Source: a beta proteobacterium AAP65
GTDB lineage: Bacteria; Pseudomonadota; Gammaproteobacteria; Burkholderiales; Burkholderiaceae_C
NCBI GenBank assembly: GCA_001295865.1
Contig: LJHW01000001.1
Span: 124,001-188,000 of the forward strand
Length of the DNA: 64,000 nucleotides
Direction of reading: 5' to 3'
The notes below the pieces were generated by a model, which was not told the DNA's origin, ran no database searches, and saw nothing but the letters and a program-made list of their open reading frames with translations. Positions within the stretch are counted from its first letter, which is position 1. Each line of letters opens with the position of its first letter. Made by a program: the position numbers and the translations under genes. Positions 55,339-64,000 of the stretch are shown piece by piece.

Positions 55339-58300
55339 ATGGCCGACAACCCCGAAGCCCAGCCCGCCACCACGGCGCCCGAGGCCGAGGCGGCGGCCCT
55401 GATGAGCCGGGTCTTCCTGGTGGTCAGCGGCCTGGCCTGCATGACCGGCACCGGGCTCGTGTTCCTGCTGCTGCCCAACCATGCGCAAGCGCGCTACACG
55501 GCCCTGGCCTTTGGCACGATGGCGCTGGTGTCGCTGCTCAGCACGCGGATGCGGGGCGGCGCGCTGCGCGCCGCGGTGACGCTGGTGTTTTCGTCGCTGG
55601 TGCTGCTCATCGGCCTGAACAGCGTGGTCCAGGGCTGGGGCCTGCGCACGCCCTCGATGCCGCTGCTGGGCTTGCTGGTGTGCATGCTCAGCGTGGCCGC
55701 GGGCTGGCGCGCCGGGGCCTTGCTGTGCGGCCTGGCGCTGGCCATGGTGCTGGCGGTGGCGCTGCACGTGCCCACCGTGCCCGGCGGCCCGGGCCTGCCG
55801 GGCGTGCCGCTGCTGCTGGGCACCTGCCTGCTGGCACTGGGTTCGGGCCTGGCCTGCGGTGTGCTGGCCTCGCAGGCGCTGCAGCGCCTGTCCATCCAGG
55901 CGCACGACCGCGAAGACCGCTTCCGCCGTCTGCTCGCACTGGCTGCCGACGCCTACTGGGAAACCGACGCGCGCTACCGTGTCGTCACTGCCGCCATCGG
56001 CCGCGAGGCCCCGCGTGCGCTGTCCCCCGGCGAAGGCGGCGGCAGCATCCCCTGGGAGCTGCCGCAATTCCGCTGCGAAGACGAGGTGCTCGACGCGCTG
56101 CAGGCCGACATGGACGCGCGCCTGCCCTTCCGCGACGTGCCGGTGTACTGGACCGACGAGCACCGCCGTGAACACGCGCTGCTGATCAGCGGCGAACCGC
56201 GTTTCAGCGCCAGCGGCGTGTTCACCGGCTACTGGGGCGTGGTGCGCAACGTCACCGCGGTGCACGCCGCGCGCGACGCGCTGCAGGCCACGGAAACACG
56301 CTACCAGGAGCTGTTCTCGCGCATCCCCACGCCGCTGGTGCTGCACCGCAACGGCCGTGTGCTTGACGCCAACCCGGCCGCGGTGTCGCTCTTCGGCCAT
56401 GCCGACCTGGCCAGCATGCTGGGCACCGACCTGCTGGAACGTTACGAAAGCGGCGAATCACGCGCGCTGGCCACCGAGCGCATGCACAACCTTCAGCGCC
56501 AGGCCAGCGGCAACGCGCTGCCGGTGGCGAACTTCACGCTCGCTGTCGACGGCCGGCAGATCTTCGTGCGCGGCACCAGCGTGCGCGTGGACACCGAAGG
56601 CGGCCCGGCCCTGTTGGCGATCTTCATCGACGACACCGACCGCATCGCGGCTGACGAGGCCGTGCGGCGCTCGGAGACGCTGCTGTCGCACCTGGTGGCC
56701 ACCAGCCCCGACCTCATCACGCTCACAGATTTCGCCACCGGCCGCTACGCCATGGTGAACCACAGCTTCGAGCAGCACATCGGCTGGTCGGCGGCAGAAG
56801 CCGTGGGCCGCACATCGCTGGAGCTGGGCGTCTGGGCGAGCGAGGCCGACCGCCAGCACTTCGTGCAGACGCTGCAGCAGGAAGGGCAGGTGGTCGACAC
56901 GGCGGTGGGCTTCCGCACACGCACCGGGCGCACACTGCCGATGATCGTGTCGGCCGCGCGTTTCACCATCGAGCGCCGCGAGTACATCGTGATCAACGCG
57001 CGCGACGTCAGCGAGCGTGAACGGCAGCGCCTGGAACGCGAGGCCATCCTCACCAACGCGTCCATCGGCATCGCCGTGACGCGCAACCGCGTCTTCACGC
57101 TCACCAACCGCCACTTCGAGCAGCTCTACGGCTGGGAACCCGGCGAGCTGCTGGGCCGATCGGGGGCCGAGGTCTGGCCAGGGCAGGAAGCCTACGAGCA
57201 GCTCGGCCGCGAGATCGGCCCCGCGCTGGCGCGGGGCGAAGCGGTGCAACTGCAATGCCTGGCCCGCCGCAAGGACAACAGCACCTTCCTGGCCTTCGTG
57301 CGCGGCCGCGCCATCGACCCGCAGAACCCGGCCGAGGGCGGCTCGGTGTGGATCATCGAAGACGTGACGGCGCGTGAAGAGGCGCAGAGCGCGCTGGCCC
57401 GCGCGCGCGACGAGGCCGAGGCCGCCAGCCGCGCCAAGAGCGCCTTCCTGGCCAACACCAGCCACGAGCTGCGCACACCGCTCAACGGCATGATCGGCCT
57501 GGCCCGGCTGGCGCGCGACGAACGCAGCGACGGCCCGCGGCGCGAGCAGTACCTGGAGCAGATCGTCGAGAGCGCGCAATCGCTGGCCGGCATCATCAGC
57601 GACATCCTCGATCTCTCGAAGATCGAAGCCGGCAAGCTGCAGATCGAAGCCGGCAGCTTCGACCTCGACGCGCTGCTGCACACGCTGCAACGCACCTACG
57701 CCACGCTGGCCGACGCACGCGGCCTGGCGCTGCGCCTGCAGCTGCCGCCGGCCCTGCCCGGCGCGCCGCTGGGCCGCGTGACGGGCGACGCACTGCGCCT
57801 GCGCCAGGTGCTCAGCAACTTTCTCGGCAACGCGCTGAAGTTCACCGCCAGCGGCCAGGTGGTGATGCGTGCGCGGCGCCTGGCGGCCGACGGCGAAGGC
57901 AGCATGGACAGCGGCACCGTGCGCTTCGAAGTGGAAGACACCGGCCCGGGCATCGCGCCCGAGCTGCAGGCGCGGCTCTTCGAGCCTTTCACGCAGGCCG
58001 ACCAGAGCATCACGCGGCGCTACGGCGGCACGGGCCTGGGCCTGTCGATCTGCCGCGAACTCGCCACGCTGATGGGCGGGCGCGTGGGCCTGCACAGCCT
58101 GCCGGGCAGCGGCAGCACCTTCTGGGCCGAGCTGCCCCTGCCGGCGGCCACGGCCGCCGAGATGGCCGCCAGCGCCGACGAGCCGCTGCTGGCCGCCAGC
58201 CTGGCGGGCCGGCGTGTGCTCATGGCGGAAGACAACGCCGTCAACATGATGATCGCCGTGGCCCTGCTGGAGGCCTGGGGCGCTGAAGTCACCCAGGCTG

Positions 58301-58617
58301 GCGACGGCCACGAGGCCCTGGCTGCGGTGCAGCAGGCGCAGGCCGCGGGGCAGGGCTTCGACGCCGTGCTGATGGACGTGCAGATGCCGCGCATGAGCGG
58401 TTACGAGGCCACACGCCGCCTGCGCGAAGCGGGGCTGGAGGTGCCCGTCATCGCGCTCACCGCCGCGGCGCTGGTCACCGAACGCGAAGAAGCCCTGGCC
58501 GCCGGCATGAACGATTTCCTCACCAAACCCATAGACGCCGAACGCCTGCGCGCCACGCTGGCACGCTGGTGCGGCCAGCGCGCCGTGGTGCCGGCGTTGC
58601 CCACCACGCCCGACTGA
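55339..58617 (+). CDS. Hybrid sensor histidine kinase with PAS domains and receiver
   Basis: A 1092-residue membrane sensor. The N-terminus (~20-185) has about six hydrophobic helices forming a membrane sensing module without a large periplasmic loop. Three to four PAS-like domains follow between ~195 and 690 (for example [20 protein letters not shown] and [21 protein letters not shown]). The HisKA domain has [10 protein letters not shown] with His709. The ATPase has the N box [20 protein letters not shown] and GGTGLGLSI. The receiver carries AEDN, Asp1013 in MDVQMP and the Lys in FLTKPID. No Hpt domain or response regulator adjoins, so its output partner is unknown. It follows pyrF by 11 bases. 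Confidence 0.93.
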   Translation: MADNPEAQPATTAPEAEAAALMSRVFLVVSGLACMTGTGLVFLLLPNHAQARYTALAFGTMALVSLLSTRMRGGALRAAVTLVFSSLVLLIGLNSVVQGWGLRTPSMPLLGLLVCMLSVAAGWRAGALLCGLALAMVLAVALHVPTVPGGPGLPGVPLLLGTCLLALGSGLACGVLASQALQRLSIQAHDREDRFRRLLALAADAYWETDARYRVVTAAIGREAPRALSPGEGGGSIPWELPQFRCEDEVLDALQADMDARLPFRDVPVYWTDEHRREHALLISGEPRFSASGVFTGYWGVVRNVTAVHAARDALQATETRYQELFSRIPTPLVLHRNGRVLDANPAAVSLFGHADLASMLGTDLLERYESGESRALATERMHNLQRQASGNALPVANFTLAVDGRQIFVRGTSVRVDTEGGPALLAIFIDDTDRIAADEAVRRSETLLSHLVATSPDLITLTDFATGRYAMVNHSFEQHIGWSAAEAVGRTSLELGVWASEADRQHFVQTLQQEGQVVDTAVGFRTRTGRTLPMIVSAARFTIERREYIVINARDVSERERQRLEREAILTNASIGIAVTRNRVFTLTNRHFEQLYGWEPGELLGRSGAEVWPGQEAYEQLGREIGPALARGEAVQLQCLARRKDNSTFLAFVRGRAIDPQNPAEGGSVWIIEDVTAREEAQSALARARDEAEAASRAKSAFLANTSHELRTPLNGMIGLARLARDERSDGPRREQYLEQIVESAQSLAGIISDILDLSKIEAGKLQIEAGSFDLDALLHTLQRTYATLADARGLALRLQLPPALPGAPLGRVTGDALRLRQVLSNFLGNALKFTASGQVVMRARRLAADGEGSMDSGTVRFEVEDTGPGIAPELQARLFEPFTQADQSITRRYGGTGLGLSICRELATLMGGRVGLHSLPGSGSTFWAELPLPAATAAEMAASADEPLLAASLAGRRVLMAEDNAVNMMIAVALLEAWGAEVTQAGDGHEALAAVQQAQAAGQGFDAVLMDVQMPRMSGYEATRRLREAGLEVPVIALTAAALVTEREEALAAGMNDFLTKPIDAERLRATLARWCGQRAVVPALPTTPD

Positions 58618-58649
58618 CAAAATCGGCACACCGCCCCCGGAAAGAGACC

Positions 58650-59318
58650 ATGGAAGTCAAGCTCGACAAGCGTTACCCCGTTGCCGCCACCCCGGCCCAG
58701 GCCTGGGCCGTGCTCAGCGACATCCGCGCCATTGCCGCCTGCATGCCGGGTGCTGCCATCACCGAACAGCTCGACGAGACCCACTTCAAGGGCACCGTGA
58801 AAAGCAAGATAGGGCCGGCGGTGATGAGCTTCGGCGGCGACATCGAACTGCAAGGCCTGGACGAAGCCACGCGCGAACTGAAGATGCTGGGCAAGGGCGC
58901 CGACAAGGCGGGCTCCTCGGCCTCGATGCAGCTCACCGCGCGGCTGGAGCCGGGCGAAGAAGCCGGCACCACGGTGCTGATGGGGCAGGCCACCATCACC
59001 GTCAGCGGCAAGCTGGCGCAGTTCGGCAGCCGGCTCTTGGTGCCGGTGAGCGATGCGATGCTGGCGCAGTTTGCGGACAACTTCCGCGCGGCAGCAGCGG
59101 CGGTGCCGGTGGCGGCAGCACCGGCCGAGGCTCGGGCGGCTTCTGCGGCCGAAGCCGCCCAGGGCACGGCCGACACGGGCCTGCCTGCGCCCGCGCCAGC
59201 CGTCCCGGCGGTGCGTGCGCCCGTGGCCCCGGCACAGGTCAAGGAACTCAACGCCCTGGGCCTGATGTGGACGGTGTTCAAGGGCTGGCTGGCAGGGCTC
59301 TTCGGCAAGAAAGGCTGA
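58650..59318 (+). CDS. CoxG/SRPBCC family protein
   Basis: A 222-residue protein. Residues 1-150 form a SRPBCC (START-like) domain of the carbon monoxide dehydrogenase subunit G (CoxG) type: VAATPAQAWAVLSDIRAIAACMPG and FKGTVKSKIGPAVMSFGG. An Ala/Pro-rich linker (~150-200) leads to a C-terminal hydrophobic helix (ALGLMWTVFKGWLAGLFGKK) that could anchor it to the membrane. CoxG recruits CO dehydrogenase to the membrane in known cases, but no cox genes are here and many CoxG paralogues act with other molybdenum hydroxylases. GGAAAGAGA is the ribosome-binding site. Confidence 0.88.
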   Translation: MEVKLDKRYPVAATPAQAWAVLSDIRAIAACMPGAAITEQLDETHFKGTVKSKIGPAVMSFGGDIELQGLDEATRELKMLGKGADKAGSSASMQLTARLEPGEEAGTTVLMGQATITVSGKLAQFGSRLLVPVSDAMLAQFADNFRAAAAAVPVAAAPAEARAASAAEAAQGTADTGLPAPAPAVPAVRAPVAPAQVKELNALGLMWTVFKGWLAGLFGKKG

Positions 59319-59333
59319 AGCCCGCGGCGGCGC

Positions 59334-60464
59334 TCAGACCGACGTCACGGGCACCGGCCGGCCGGTCAGGTAGCCCTGGATGAGCTGGAAGCCCATCTCG
59401 CGGCACACCTCGGCCTCGGCCTCGAGCTCCACGCCCTCGGCGAGCGGCACGCTGCCAAGGTCAAGCACCTGGCGCACCAGCGAGGCCAGGCCACGGCGCT
59501 TCGCGTCCACGGCCTCGTGGATGCCGCGGATCAGGCCCATGTCGAACTTGACGAAGTGCGCGGGCACCTCCCACAGCTCGTTCAGCCGCGCCTGGCCGGC
59601 ACCGAAATCGTCGTAGGCAAAACGCACGTCGATGTCCTGCAGCCGCGCGGCCAGCTCGCGCATGCGCGGCACTTCCACCACGGCCGATTCGTGGACCTCC
59701 AGCACCAGCTGGGGCTGGCACGGGCCGTGGCGCAGCGCGCGCAGGTCGTCGAAGAAGTCGTCGCTGAAGGTCTCCAGCGGGTGCGCGTTGACGAAGAGGG
59801 GGGCGCCCTTCAGGCGCGGCGCCATGGCCTGCACGCCGTGCGCCCGGAAGGCAGCACTGAGCTCCACCTCGAGGTCGAGCGTGGCGGCCAGCTTGAACAG
59901 GAGCACGGGCGGGTAGCGCAACTCGGGGTGCTCGCAACGGCCGAGCAGCTCGTAGGCGAAGACCGCCCCGCCCTGGGCCTGCACGATGGGCTGGGCGGCG
60001 GCCGACATGCCCCGGCCTTGCAGGAACTCGCGGAAGGGGCGCTCTTCGCGCACGAAGTTGCTCGACAGCTTGCGCGGCTGGGTGGGCACGATCATCGTGC
60101 GCTGCTCGGCCTCGGCCACGGTGGGCTGTGTGCGCATGGCGGTGCTGACCACGCCAAAGCGGAACTCGGCCGCCCCGAAGTGGATGACATCACCTTCGCC
60201 CAGCACCTGCGGGCCGGCCAGGCGGGTGCGGTTGACGTAGGTGCCGTTGGTGCTGTTCAGGTCGGTGAGCAGCACCTCACCGCCCGGGCTGAGCGAGAGC
60301 ACGGCGTGGTGCCGGCTGAGGCCGCGCGCTTCGACCGCGAGTTCGTTGTCGACCTCGCGCCCGATGCGGAAAGGCAGCCTGTGGATGGTGTGCGTCACAC
60401 GCGTACCGTCTGCTGCCACGCTTTCCAGGAACACGCCGTCGACCACAGCCACCCTCCGCGCCAC
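59334..60464 (-). CDS. FHA-EAL domain fusion protein
   Basis: A 376-residue soluble protein. Residues ~20-110 are an FHA phosphothreonine-binding domain with FRIGRE, LSRHHA and LNSTNGTYVN. Residues ~150-376 are an EAL-type c-di-GMP phosphodiesterase domain: Glu172 in YELLGR (ELL instead of EAL), FVNAHP, LEVHES, YDDFGAG, VKFDMG and LAEGVE, with QGYLTGRP at the end. All metal- and substrate-contact positions I can align are kept, so activity is plausible despite the motif change. The FHA domain implies docking to a phosphorylated Ser/Thr-kinase target. The GTG start at 60464 is uncertain; two later GTG codons are possible. Confidence 0.85.
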   Translation of the reverse strand: MARRVAVVDGVFLESVAADGTRVTHTIHRLPFRIGREVDNELAVEARGLSRHHAVLSLSPGGEVLLTDLNSTNGTYVNRTRLAGPQVLGEGDVIHFGAAEFRFGVVSTAMRTQPTVAEAEQRTMIVPTQPRKLSSNFVREERPFREFLQGRGMSAAAQPIVQAQGGAVFAYELLGRCEHPELRYPPVLLFKLAATLDLEVELSAAFRAHGVQAMAPRLKGAPLFVNAHPLETFSDDFFDDLRALRHGPCQPQLVLEVHESAVVEVPRMRELAARLQDIDVRFAYDDFGAGQARLNELWEVPAHFVKFDMGLIRGIHEAVDAKRRGLASLVRQVLDLGSVPLAEGVELEAEAEVCREMGFQLIQGYLTGRPVPVTSV

Positions 60465-60531
60465 GGAAGGGCGCCCGCCTGCAACTCAATGTAGCCGAAA
60501 GGCTGCGGCCCCAGCGCGGCAGAATCGCGCC

Positions 60532-60816
60532 ATGCCCCCAGATTCAAGGCCCCCAGTCCAGCACCAGCCCGAGGCCTCGCGCTTCGTCGTGAACACGCCG
60601 CAGGGCCTCGCCTTGTGCAGCTACCACCGCGAGGGCGGCACGCTCGTGCTGCCGCACACGCTGGTGCCGCCGGCGCTGGAAGGCCGCGGCATCGCCGCGG
60701 CGCTGGTGAAGGAGGCCCTGGCCTGGGCCCGCCAGGAAGGCCTGCGCGTGCGGCCCACCTGCAGCTATGTGGCGGCCTACATGCAGCGCCACCCCGAGAC
60801 GCAAGACCTGCTCTAG
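60532..60816 (+). CDS. Small GNAT-like N-acetyltransferase (YjdJ type)
   Basis: A 94-residue mini-GNAT domain. It has the short form of the acetyl-CoA-binding motif, VPPALEGRGIAAALVKEALAWA, in place of the canonical R/Q-x-x-G-x-G/A, and ends in the family pattern RVRPTCSYVAAYMQRHPETQDLL. This matches the YjdJ/GCN5-related small acetyltransferase family of unknown substrate. The ATG lies six bases after CAGAAT, with no Shine-Dalgarno, suggesting a leaderless message. It is divergent from the FHA-EAL gene and convergent with the LD-carboxypeptidase. Confidence 0.88.
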   Translation: MPPDSRPPVQHQPEASRFVVNTPQGLALCSYHREGGTLVLPHTLVPPALEGRGIAAALVKEALAWARQEGLRVRPTCSYVAAYMQRHPETQDLL

Positions 60817-60831
60817 GCCCGCACCCGTGCG

Positions 60832-61872
60832 CTACAGCACCGCCGGCTGCAGGAAACGCAGCGTGCCGGCATCGGCGTCCATCTCCACCGGCAGGCCCAC
60901 GGGCAGCGTGAACTTGCGCTTGATGTGGCCGAAGAGCGCGCCGCTGTAGACCGGCACCTGCAGCGGCTCGAAGTAGTCGTCGAAAACTTCATCGAGCGTG
61001 AGCGTGCCGTAGTTGCCATCGCCCGGGCCGCAGTTGGTGAAGCCGCCCAGCACCACGCCGGCCACACGGTCGAGCGCGCCGCTGAGCTTCAGCGTGCTGA
61101 GCATGCGGTCGACGCGGTAGATGTACTCGTTGACCTCTTCGAGGAAGAGGATGGCGCCGTCAAAACGCGGCCAGTAGGCCGAGCCGGCCATCGAAGTCAG
61201 CACCGCCAGGTTGCCGCCCACCAGCGGCCCGCGCGACTTGCCGCCGCGCAGCGTGGTGATGCGGCCGCCGCGCACGGCGAGGTTGTCTTCGCGGTCTTTC
61301 GGGTTGGCCAGCGTCACCGCCTGCGCTTCCATCACGGCGCTGCGCAGCCACTGCACGCTGAAGTCGTTCCACTCGCTGGCGCCCATGGGGCAGTGGAAGG
61401 TGACCAGGCCGGTCTGCACCTGCACGGCGTTGATGAGCGCGGTGAGGTCGGAAAAACCGCCCAGGAATTTGGGGGTGCGGCGGATGGCCGCGTAGTCGAT
61501 CAGCGGCAGGATGCGGTTGCCCCCCGAGCCGCCCGTCATGGCCAGGATGCCGTGCACGGAAGGGTCGGCGAACATCGCGTTCACATCGGCGGCGCGCTGC
61601 GCATCGGTGCCTGCGAAATGGCCGTAGCGCGCCCGCAGGTTCGGCGCTTCGCGCACCTTGAAGCCCAGGGCCTGCAATGCCTCGGTGGCGAACTGGTAGG
61701 GCGCCCGTTCGTAGATCGCGCCCGAGGGGTTGATCAGCGCGACGGTGTCACCCGGGCGCAGGCGCGGGGCACGCAGCAGGGGCGGCGGCGGCGCAGCCCC
61801 TGCGGTGGATGCGGTGGCGGCCGCGGTGGCCGCCATCGAAGCGGCCAGGAAATGACGCCGGGGCAAGGCCAT
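60832..61872 (-). CDS. LD-carboxypeptidase (S66 family), Tat-exported
   Basis: A 346-residue S66 peptidase. The N-terminus MALPRRHFLAAS has a twin-arginine motif followed by a hydrophobic Ala-rich stretch ending STAGA, so export through Tat to the periplasm is likely; this is unusual because E. coli LdcA is cytoplasmic. The nucleophile Ser is in LGGFSDLTAL; Glu is in ILFLEEVNE and His in FGHIKRKFTLP. SGAIYER and MTGGSGGNRILPLID match the family N-terminal domain. It would trim the terminal D-amino acid from tetrapeptide stems of peptidoglycan. It follows a VanX-like dipeptidase by 42 bases. Confidence 0.9.
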   Translation of the reverse strand: MALPRRHFLAASMAATAAATASTAGAAPPPPLLRAPRLRPGDTVALINPSGAIYERAPYQFATEALQALGFKVREAPNLRARYGHFAGTDAQRAADVNAMFADPSVHGILAMTGGSGGNRILPLIDYAAIRRTPKFLGGFSDLTALINAVQVQTGLVTFHCPMGASEWNDFSVQWLRSAVMEAQAVTLANPKDREDNLAVRGGRITTLRGGKSRGPLVGGNLAVLTSMAGSAYWPRFDGAILFLEEVNEYIYRVDRMLSTLKLSGALDRVAGVVLGGFTNCGPGDGNYGTLTLDEVFDDYFEPLQVPVYSGALFGHIKRKFTLPVGLPVEMDADAGTLRFLQPAVL

Positions 61873-61914
61873 GCGGTGAGCTCCGTGGAGGGGAAGGGTG
61901 GGCTGGTGCGCCGT

Positions 61915-62544
61915 CTAGACCACGCGCGGCCACGCGTGGCGCACGCGGTCACGGTCGCCGTGGTCGAAATGCCACCACTCGGTGGCGATGCCGTGGAAAC
62001 CGCCGTGCGCCATCACGCGCGCCAGGCACTCGCGCTCGGCCACGTGGGCGGCCGTGAGCAGGCCGCTTTTCAGGTGCTGGGCGTGCAGCGCCGGGTGCGA
62101 GGCCAGCGTCATCTCGTCGAAGCCGCTGCCCATGTCGGCCTCTTGGCCCTGGGGGTCGAGCAGGGTCACGTCCACGGCCATGCCGAAGCTGTGGATGGAG
62201 CCGCGCACCGGGTGCGCGAAGTACTGCGCCATCGGCGTGCCTTCGACATCGGCCCAGATGGCCTCTTGCACACGCTGCGGGCGCAGCGCGTCCAGTACCA
62301 CGATCTGCCAGCCCGGGCGTTCGGCGGCCAGGGCCACGGCCGCAGCTTCCAGGCCCTCGGCGGCCTCGCGGCGCAACCACGCGCAATCCATGCCGCGGTA
62401 GAGCTCGACGCCGGCGAAGTTGTTGCGGCTGGCGTAGCGCAGGTCGTACCGCACGCCGCGCAGGCTGGCCAACGGGCGGAACATCGGGTGGCTGGCGATG
62501 GCTTCCACCGGCACCGGCGGCACGGCGTGCAGGGCCAGCGTCAT
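61915..62544 (-). CDS. D-Ala-D-Ala dipeptidase, VanX/DdpX-like (M15D)
   Basis: A 209-residue zinc dipeptidase. The zinc motif S-x-H-x6-D is seen in GSIHSFGMAVDVTLLD; the catalytic Glu and last His are in ATEWWHFD. FAGVELYRGMDCAWLRREA and VLDALRPQRVQEAIW are conserved parts of the VanX fold. No signal peptide is visible, so it probably acts in the cytoplasm on D-Ala-D-Ala. ATG 62544 overlaps the LysR stop (TGATG); GTG one codon upstream is possible. No vanH/vanA or dpp genes adjoin, so a role in murein turnover or D-Ala-D-Ala catabolism is likelier than glycopeptide resistance. Confidence 0.9.
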   Translation of the reverse strand: MTLALHAVPPVPVEAIASHPMFRPLASLRGVRYDLRYASRNNFAGVELYRGMDCAWLRREAAEGLEAAAVALAAERPGWQIVVLDALRPQRVQEAIWADVEGTPMAQYFAHPVRGSIHSFGMAVDVTLLDPQGQEADMGSGFDEMTLASHPALHAQHLKSGLLTAAHVAERECLARVMAHGGFHGIATEWWHFDHGDRDRVRHAWPRVV

Positions 62545-63479
62545 CACCCGGCCCGCCCGGGTGATGGCGCTGCGCCGGGCTCCTGCAGCGGCAGCACGCA
62601 GGCTTCGGCGGCTTCACGCAGGTGTTTGACGAGGCGGCGTGCCGCCTGCGAAAGCGGCGCCTGGTGCGCCGACAGCAGCACCAGCGGCACCGGCAGCGCG
62701 GGCTCGATCACGCGCACCCGCACGCGGCTGCGGTCGGCGCTGGCGGCGGTGTAGGGGTCGACCACGGTCACGCCCAGGCCGGCTTCGGCCAGGGCACGCG
62801 CCAGCGGGTAGGTCTGCACCGTCACGCGCATCTGCGGCACCGCGCCGGTGGCCTCGCAGGCGGCCAGCACGCGGTGGCCGAGCGGGTCGTCGTCGGCCAG
62901 GCCGATGAGTTCGGGCGGCAGGTCTTTCACGTGCAGCGGGCCAGCGAGCCGCGCGGCGGGCTGGCGCATGGGCACCAGCGCGGCCATGGGCGCGGTGGCC
63001 AGCACCTCGGCGCGCAGGCCGGGGTGGCGGGGGTCTTGCAACGTGAGCGCCATGTCGGCCTCACCGAGCAGCAGCGCGCTGATGAGTTCACGCGTGTGCT
63101 GCGTGCTCAGCAGGCAGCGCCCGCCGGGTGTGGCCTGCTGCCAGCGCGCCATGGCCGCGGGCACCACCGTCAAGCCCAGTGCAGGCGTGGCGGCCAGGCG
63201 CACGGTCTGTGTCTGGCCGGTCTTGAGGCTGGCGGCCAGGCGGCGCACGGCGAGCAGGTCGCCCTGCAGGCGGTCGACCTCCACGAACAGGCGCTGCGCC
63301 TCGGGCGTGGGCACGAACTTGCCCTTGCTGCGGTCGAAGAGCATCACGCCCAGTTGGGCCTCGGCGTGCTGCAGCAACTTGGTGACGGCCGGCTGCGAGA
63401 TGTGCAGCACCTGCGCCGCACCGCTGACGGTGCCGGCCTGCATCACGGCGTGGAAGACCTCGATGTGGCGAAGTCTCAT
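62544..63479 (-). CDS. LysR-family transcriptional regulator
   Basis: A 311-residue LysR-type regulator. The N-terminal helix-turn-helix is MRLRHIEVFHAVMQAGTVSG then AAQVLHISQPAVTKLLQHAE and LGVMLFDRSKGKFVPTPEA. The C-terminal periplasmic-binding-protein-like effector domain begins near TVRLAATPALGLTVVPAAM. It overlaps the VanX-like gene by one base and therefore belongs to the same operon as the two peptidase genes, so it likely autoregulates and controls them, with a murein-derived or D-amino-acid effector as a guess. ATG 63479 is chosen for the canonical LysR N-terminus. Confidence 0.93.
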   Translation of the reverse strand: MRLRHIEVFHAVMQAGTVSGAAQVLHISQPAVTKLLQHAEAQLGVMLFDRSKGKFVPTPEAQRLFVEVDRLQGDLLAVRRLAASLKTGQTQTVRLAATPALGLTVVPAAMARWQQATPGGRCLLSTQHTRELISALLLGEADMALTLQDPRHPGLRAEVLATAPMAALVPMRQPAARLAGPLHVKDLPPELIGLADDDPLGHRVLAACEATGAVPQMRVTVQTYPLARALAEAGLGVTVVDPYTAASADRSRVRVRVIEPALPVPLVLLSAHQAPLSQAARRLVKHLREAAEACVLPLQEPGAAPSPGRAG

Positions 63480-63602
63480 CGCGGCAGTGCGGGGTGCAAG
63501 AGGCGGGCTGGGGCCATGGTGGAGGGGCATCATAGCCAGCGGCCGCCCCGGGCCGACTGGGGATGACGGGGGGCCGAAACGGCCTCGGCACAATGCCGCC
63601 GC
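63480..63602. promoter_or_regulatory. Divergent lysR / GH13 promoter region
   Basis: The 123-base spacer holds TATGAT on the minus strand (63534-63529) toward lysR. On the plus strand CACAAT (63589-63594) lies eight bases before the ATG of the glucosidase gene. Any LysR box must lie here, but I cannot pick a convincing T-N11-A site. Confidence 0.3.
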
Positions 63603-64000
63603 ATGTTCCTGCTGCACCCCGCCACACCCCCCTGGGCCGTGCCCGATGCCCAAGGCCTGCAGCTGGTGCTGCTGAGCGACACGCCGCTGCCCGCCGGGCG
63701 CGTGTTCGTGCGCTGCCTGCCCGACAACGAAGAGCTGCTGACGCCGATGCAGCCCGATGGCCACGCTGGCGCACTGCAGCGCTGGCGCGCGCACATCGCC
63801 TGGGACGGCGGGCACGGGTTGCAGCGCTACTGCTTCGTGGTGGCGGTGGCGGGGGCGGTGCCAGGCGATGAAGGCCGGCTGCACTGGCTGGCCGCCGATG
63901 GTCTGCACGCCGAGCTGCCGCCGGAGGCCGTGCACTTCCGCCATCACCGCCACGGCCAGCCGCCGGCCTGGGTGCAGGACCAAGTCTTCTACCAAGTGTT
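63603..64000 (+). CDS. MalZ-like GH13 alpha-glucosidase (5' part)
   Basis: Only the first ~132 codons are in the window; the frame is open to the last base. The protein starts MFLLHPATPPWAVPDAQGLQ and this N-terminal beta-sandwich region includes LQRYCFVVAVAG. Near the edge PPAWVQDQVFYQV begins the (beta/alpha)8 catalytic barrel, as in maltodextrin glucosidase MalZ and related GH13 enzymes. No signal peptide, so it should act on maltodextrins in the cytoplasm. The catalytic residues lie outside the window. No ribosome-binding site is visible before the ATG. Confidence 0.75.
   Translation, partial: MFLLHPATPPWAVPDAQGLQLVLLSDTPLPAGRVFVRCLPDNEELLTPMQPDGHAGALQRWRAHIAWDGGHGLQRYCFVVAVAGAVPGDEGRLHWLAADGLHAELPPEAVHFRHHRHGQPPAWVQDQVFYQV

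Noticed and set aside
61915..62544. Vancomycin-resistance gene (vanX)
   Set aside because: No vanH/vanA/vanRS neighbours, and glycopeptides do not normally cross a Gram-negative outer membrane; a housekeeping or scavenging dipeptidase is more likely.

Overview
The window is about 64 kb of very GC-rich, densely coded chromosome from a betaproteobacterium. I infer order Burkholderiales, in the Rubrivivax/Roseateles/Ideonella neighbourhood. The evidence is the run fur / bamE-dapB-exbB-exbD-leuS-lptE-holA, the hpf-ptsN-hprK block, and a bchE-bchJ pair for anaerobic bacteriochlorophyll synthesis preceded by a textbook PpsR/CrtJ operator. Together these point to a (facultatively) phototrophic purple betaproteobacterium. 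Gene order is mostly core-chromosome. I see no insertion sequence, prophage, CRISPR array, rRNA or tRNA gene.

Layout. 1-3.4 kb: 3' end of an FMN-binding glutamate-synthase-like gene, then a minus-strand GST/flavin reductase pair and a CodA-like deaminase. 3.7-5.7 kb: hpf-ptsN-hprK (ribosome hibernation and nitrogen-PTS signalling), here without rpoN or rapZ. 5.7-13.1 kb: fur, bamE, dapB, exbB/exbD, leuS, lptE, holA. 13.2-17.5 kb: acyl-CoA ligase, amidase, rsmE, YidB-like protein. 17.5-23.1 kb: AmpG-like MFS permease divergent from a TonB-dependent receptor, followed by a class-A beta-lactamase-like protein. 23.2-26.7 kb: purC, an AstE/aspartoacylase-like hydrolase, a small unknown protein, mnmA. 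26.8-29.9 kb: periplasmic cupredoxin translationally coupled to a membrane GGDEF/EAL protein.

30-43.6 kb is a coherent nucleoside acquisition and catabolism locus. Add lies on one strand. BMP-type nucleoside ABC transporter, Cdd, PNP, periplasmic 5'-nucleotidase and DeoA lie on the other. DeoC plus a two-domain ALDH16-type aldehyde dehydrogenase converge on them. The implied flow is extracellular nucleotides -> nucleosides -> free bases plus (deoxy)ribose-1-phosphate; then, after a mutase not seen here, deoxyribose-5-phosphate -> acetaldehyde -> acetate.

43.6-48 kb: class-3 lipase with hydrophobic tail, exported small protein, ChrA transporter, DUF3667-like membrane protein. 48-53 kb: HAD hydrolase and TPR-GGDEF cyclase (overlapping genes) divergent from bchE-bchJ, with the PpsR/CrtJ-type palindrome between them. 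53-59.3 kb: purB-pyrF, a large hybrid sensor kinase, a CoxG-like protein. 59.3-64 kb: FHA-EAL fusion, mini-GNAT, an operon LysR-VanX-like dipeptidase-LD-carboxypeptidase, and the 5' end of a MalZ-like GH13 glucosidase running off the window.

Three c-di-GMP proteins (GGDEF/EAL, TPR-GGDEF, FHA-EAL) and one hybrid kinase make signalling a theme of the accessory part. Many gene joints are 1-4 nt overlaps (TGATG, ATGA, GTGA), and several genes start 6-8 nt after a -10-like hexamer with no Shine-Dalgarno sequence, suggesting leaderless mRNAs.
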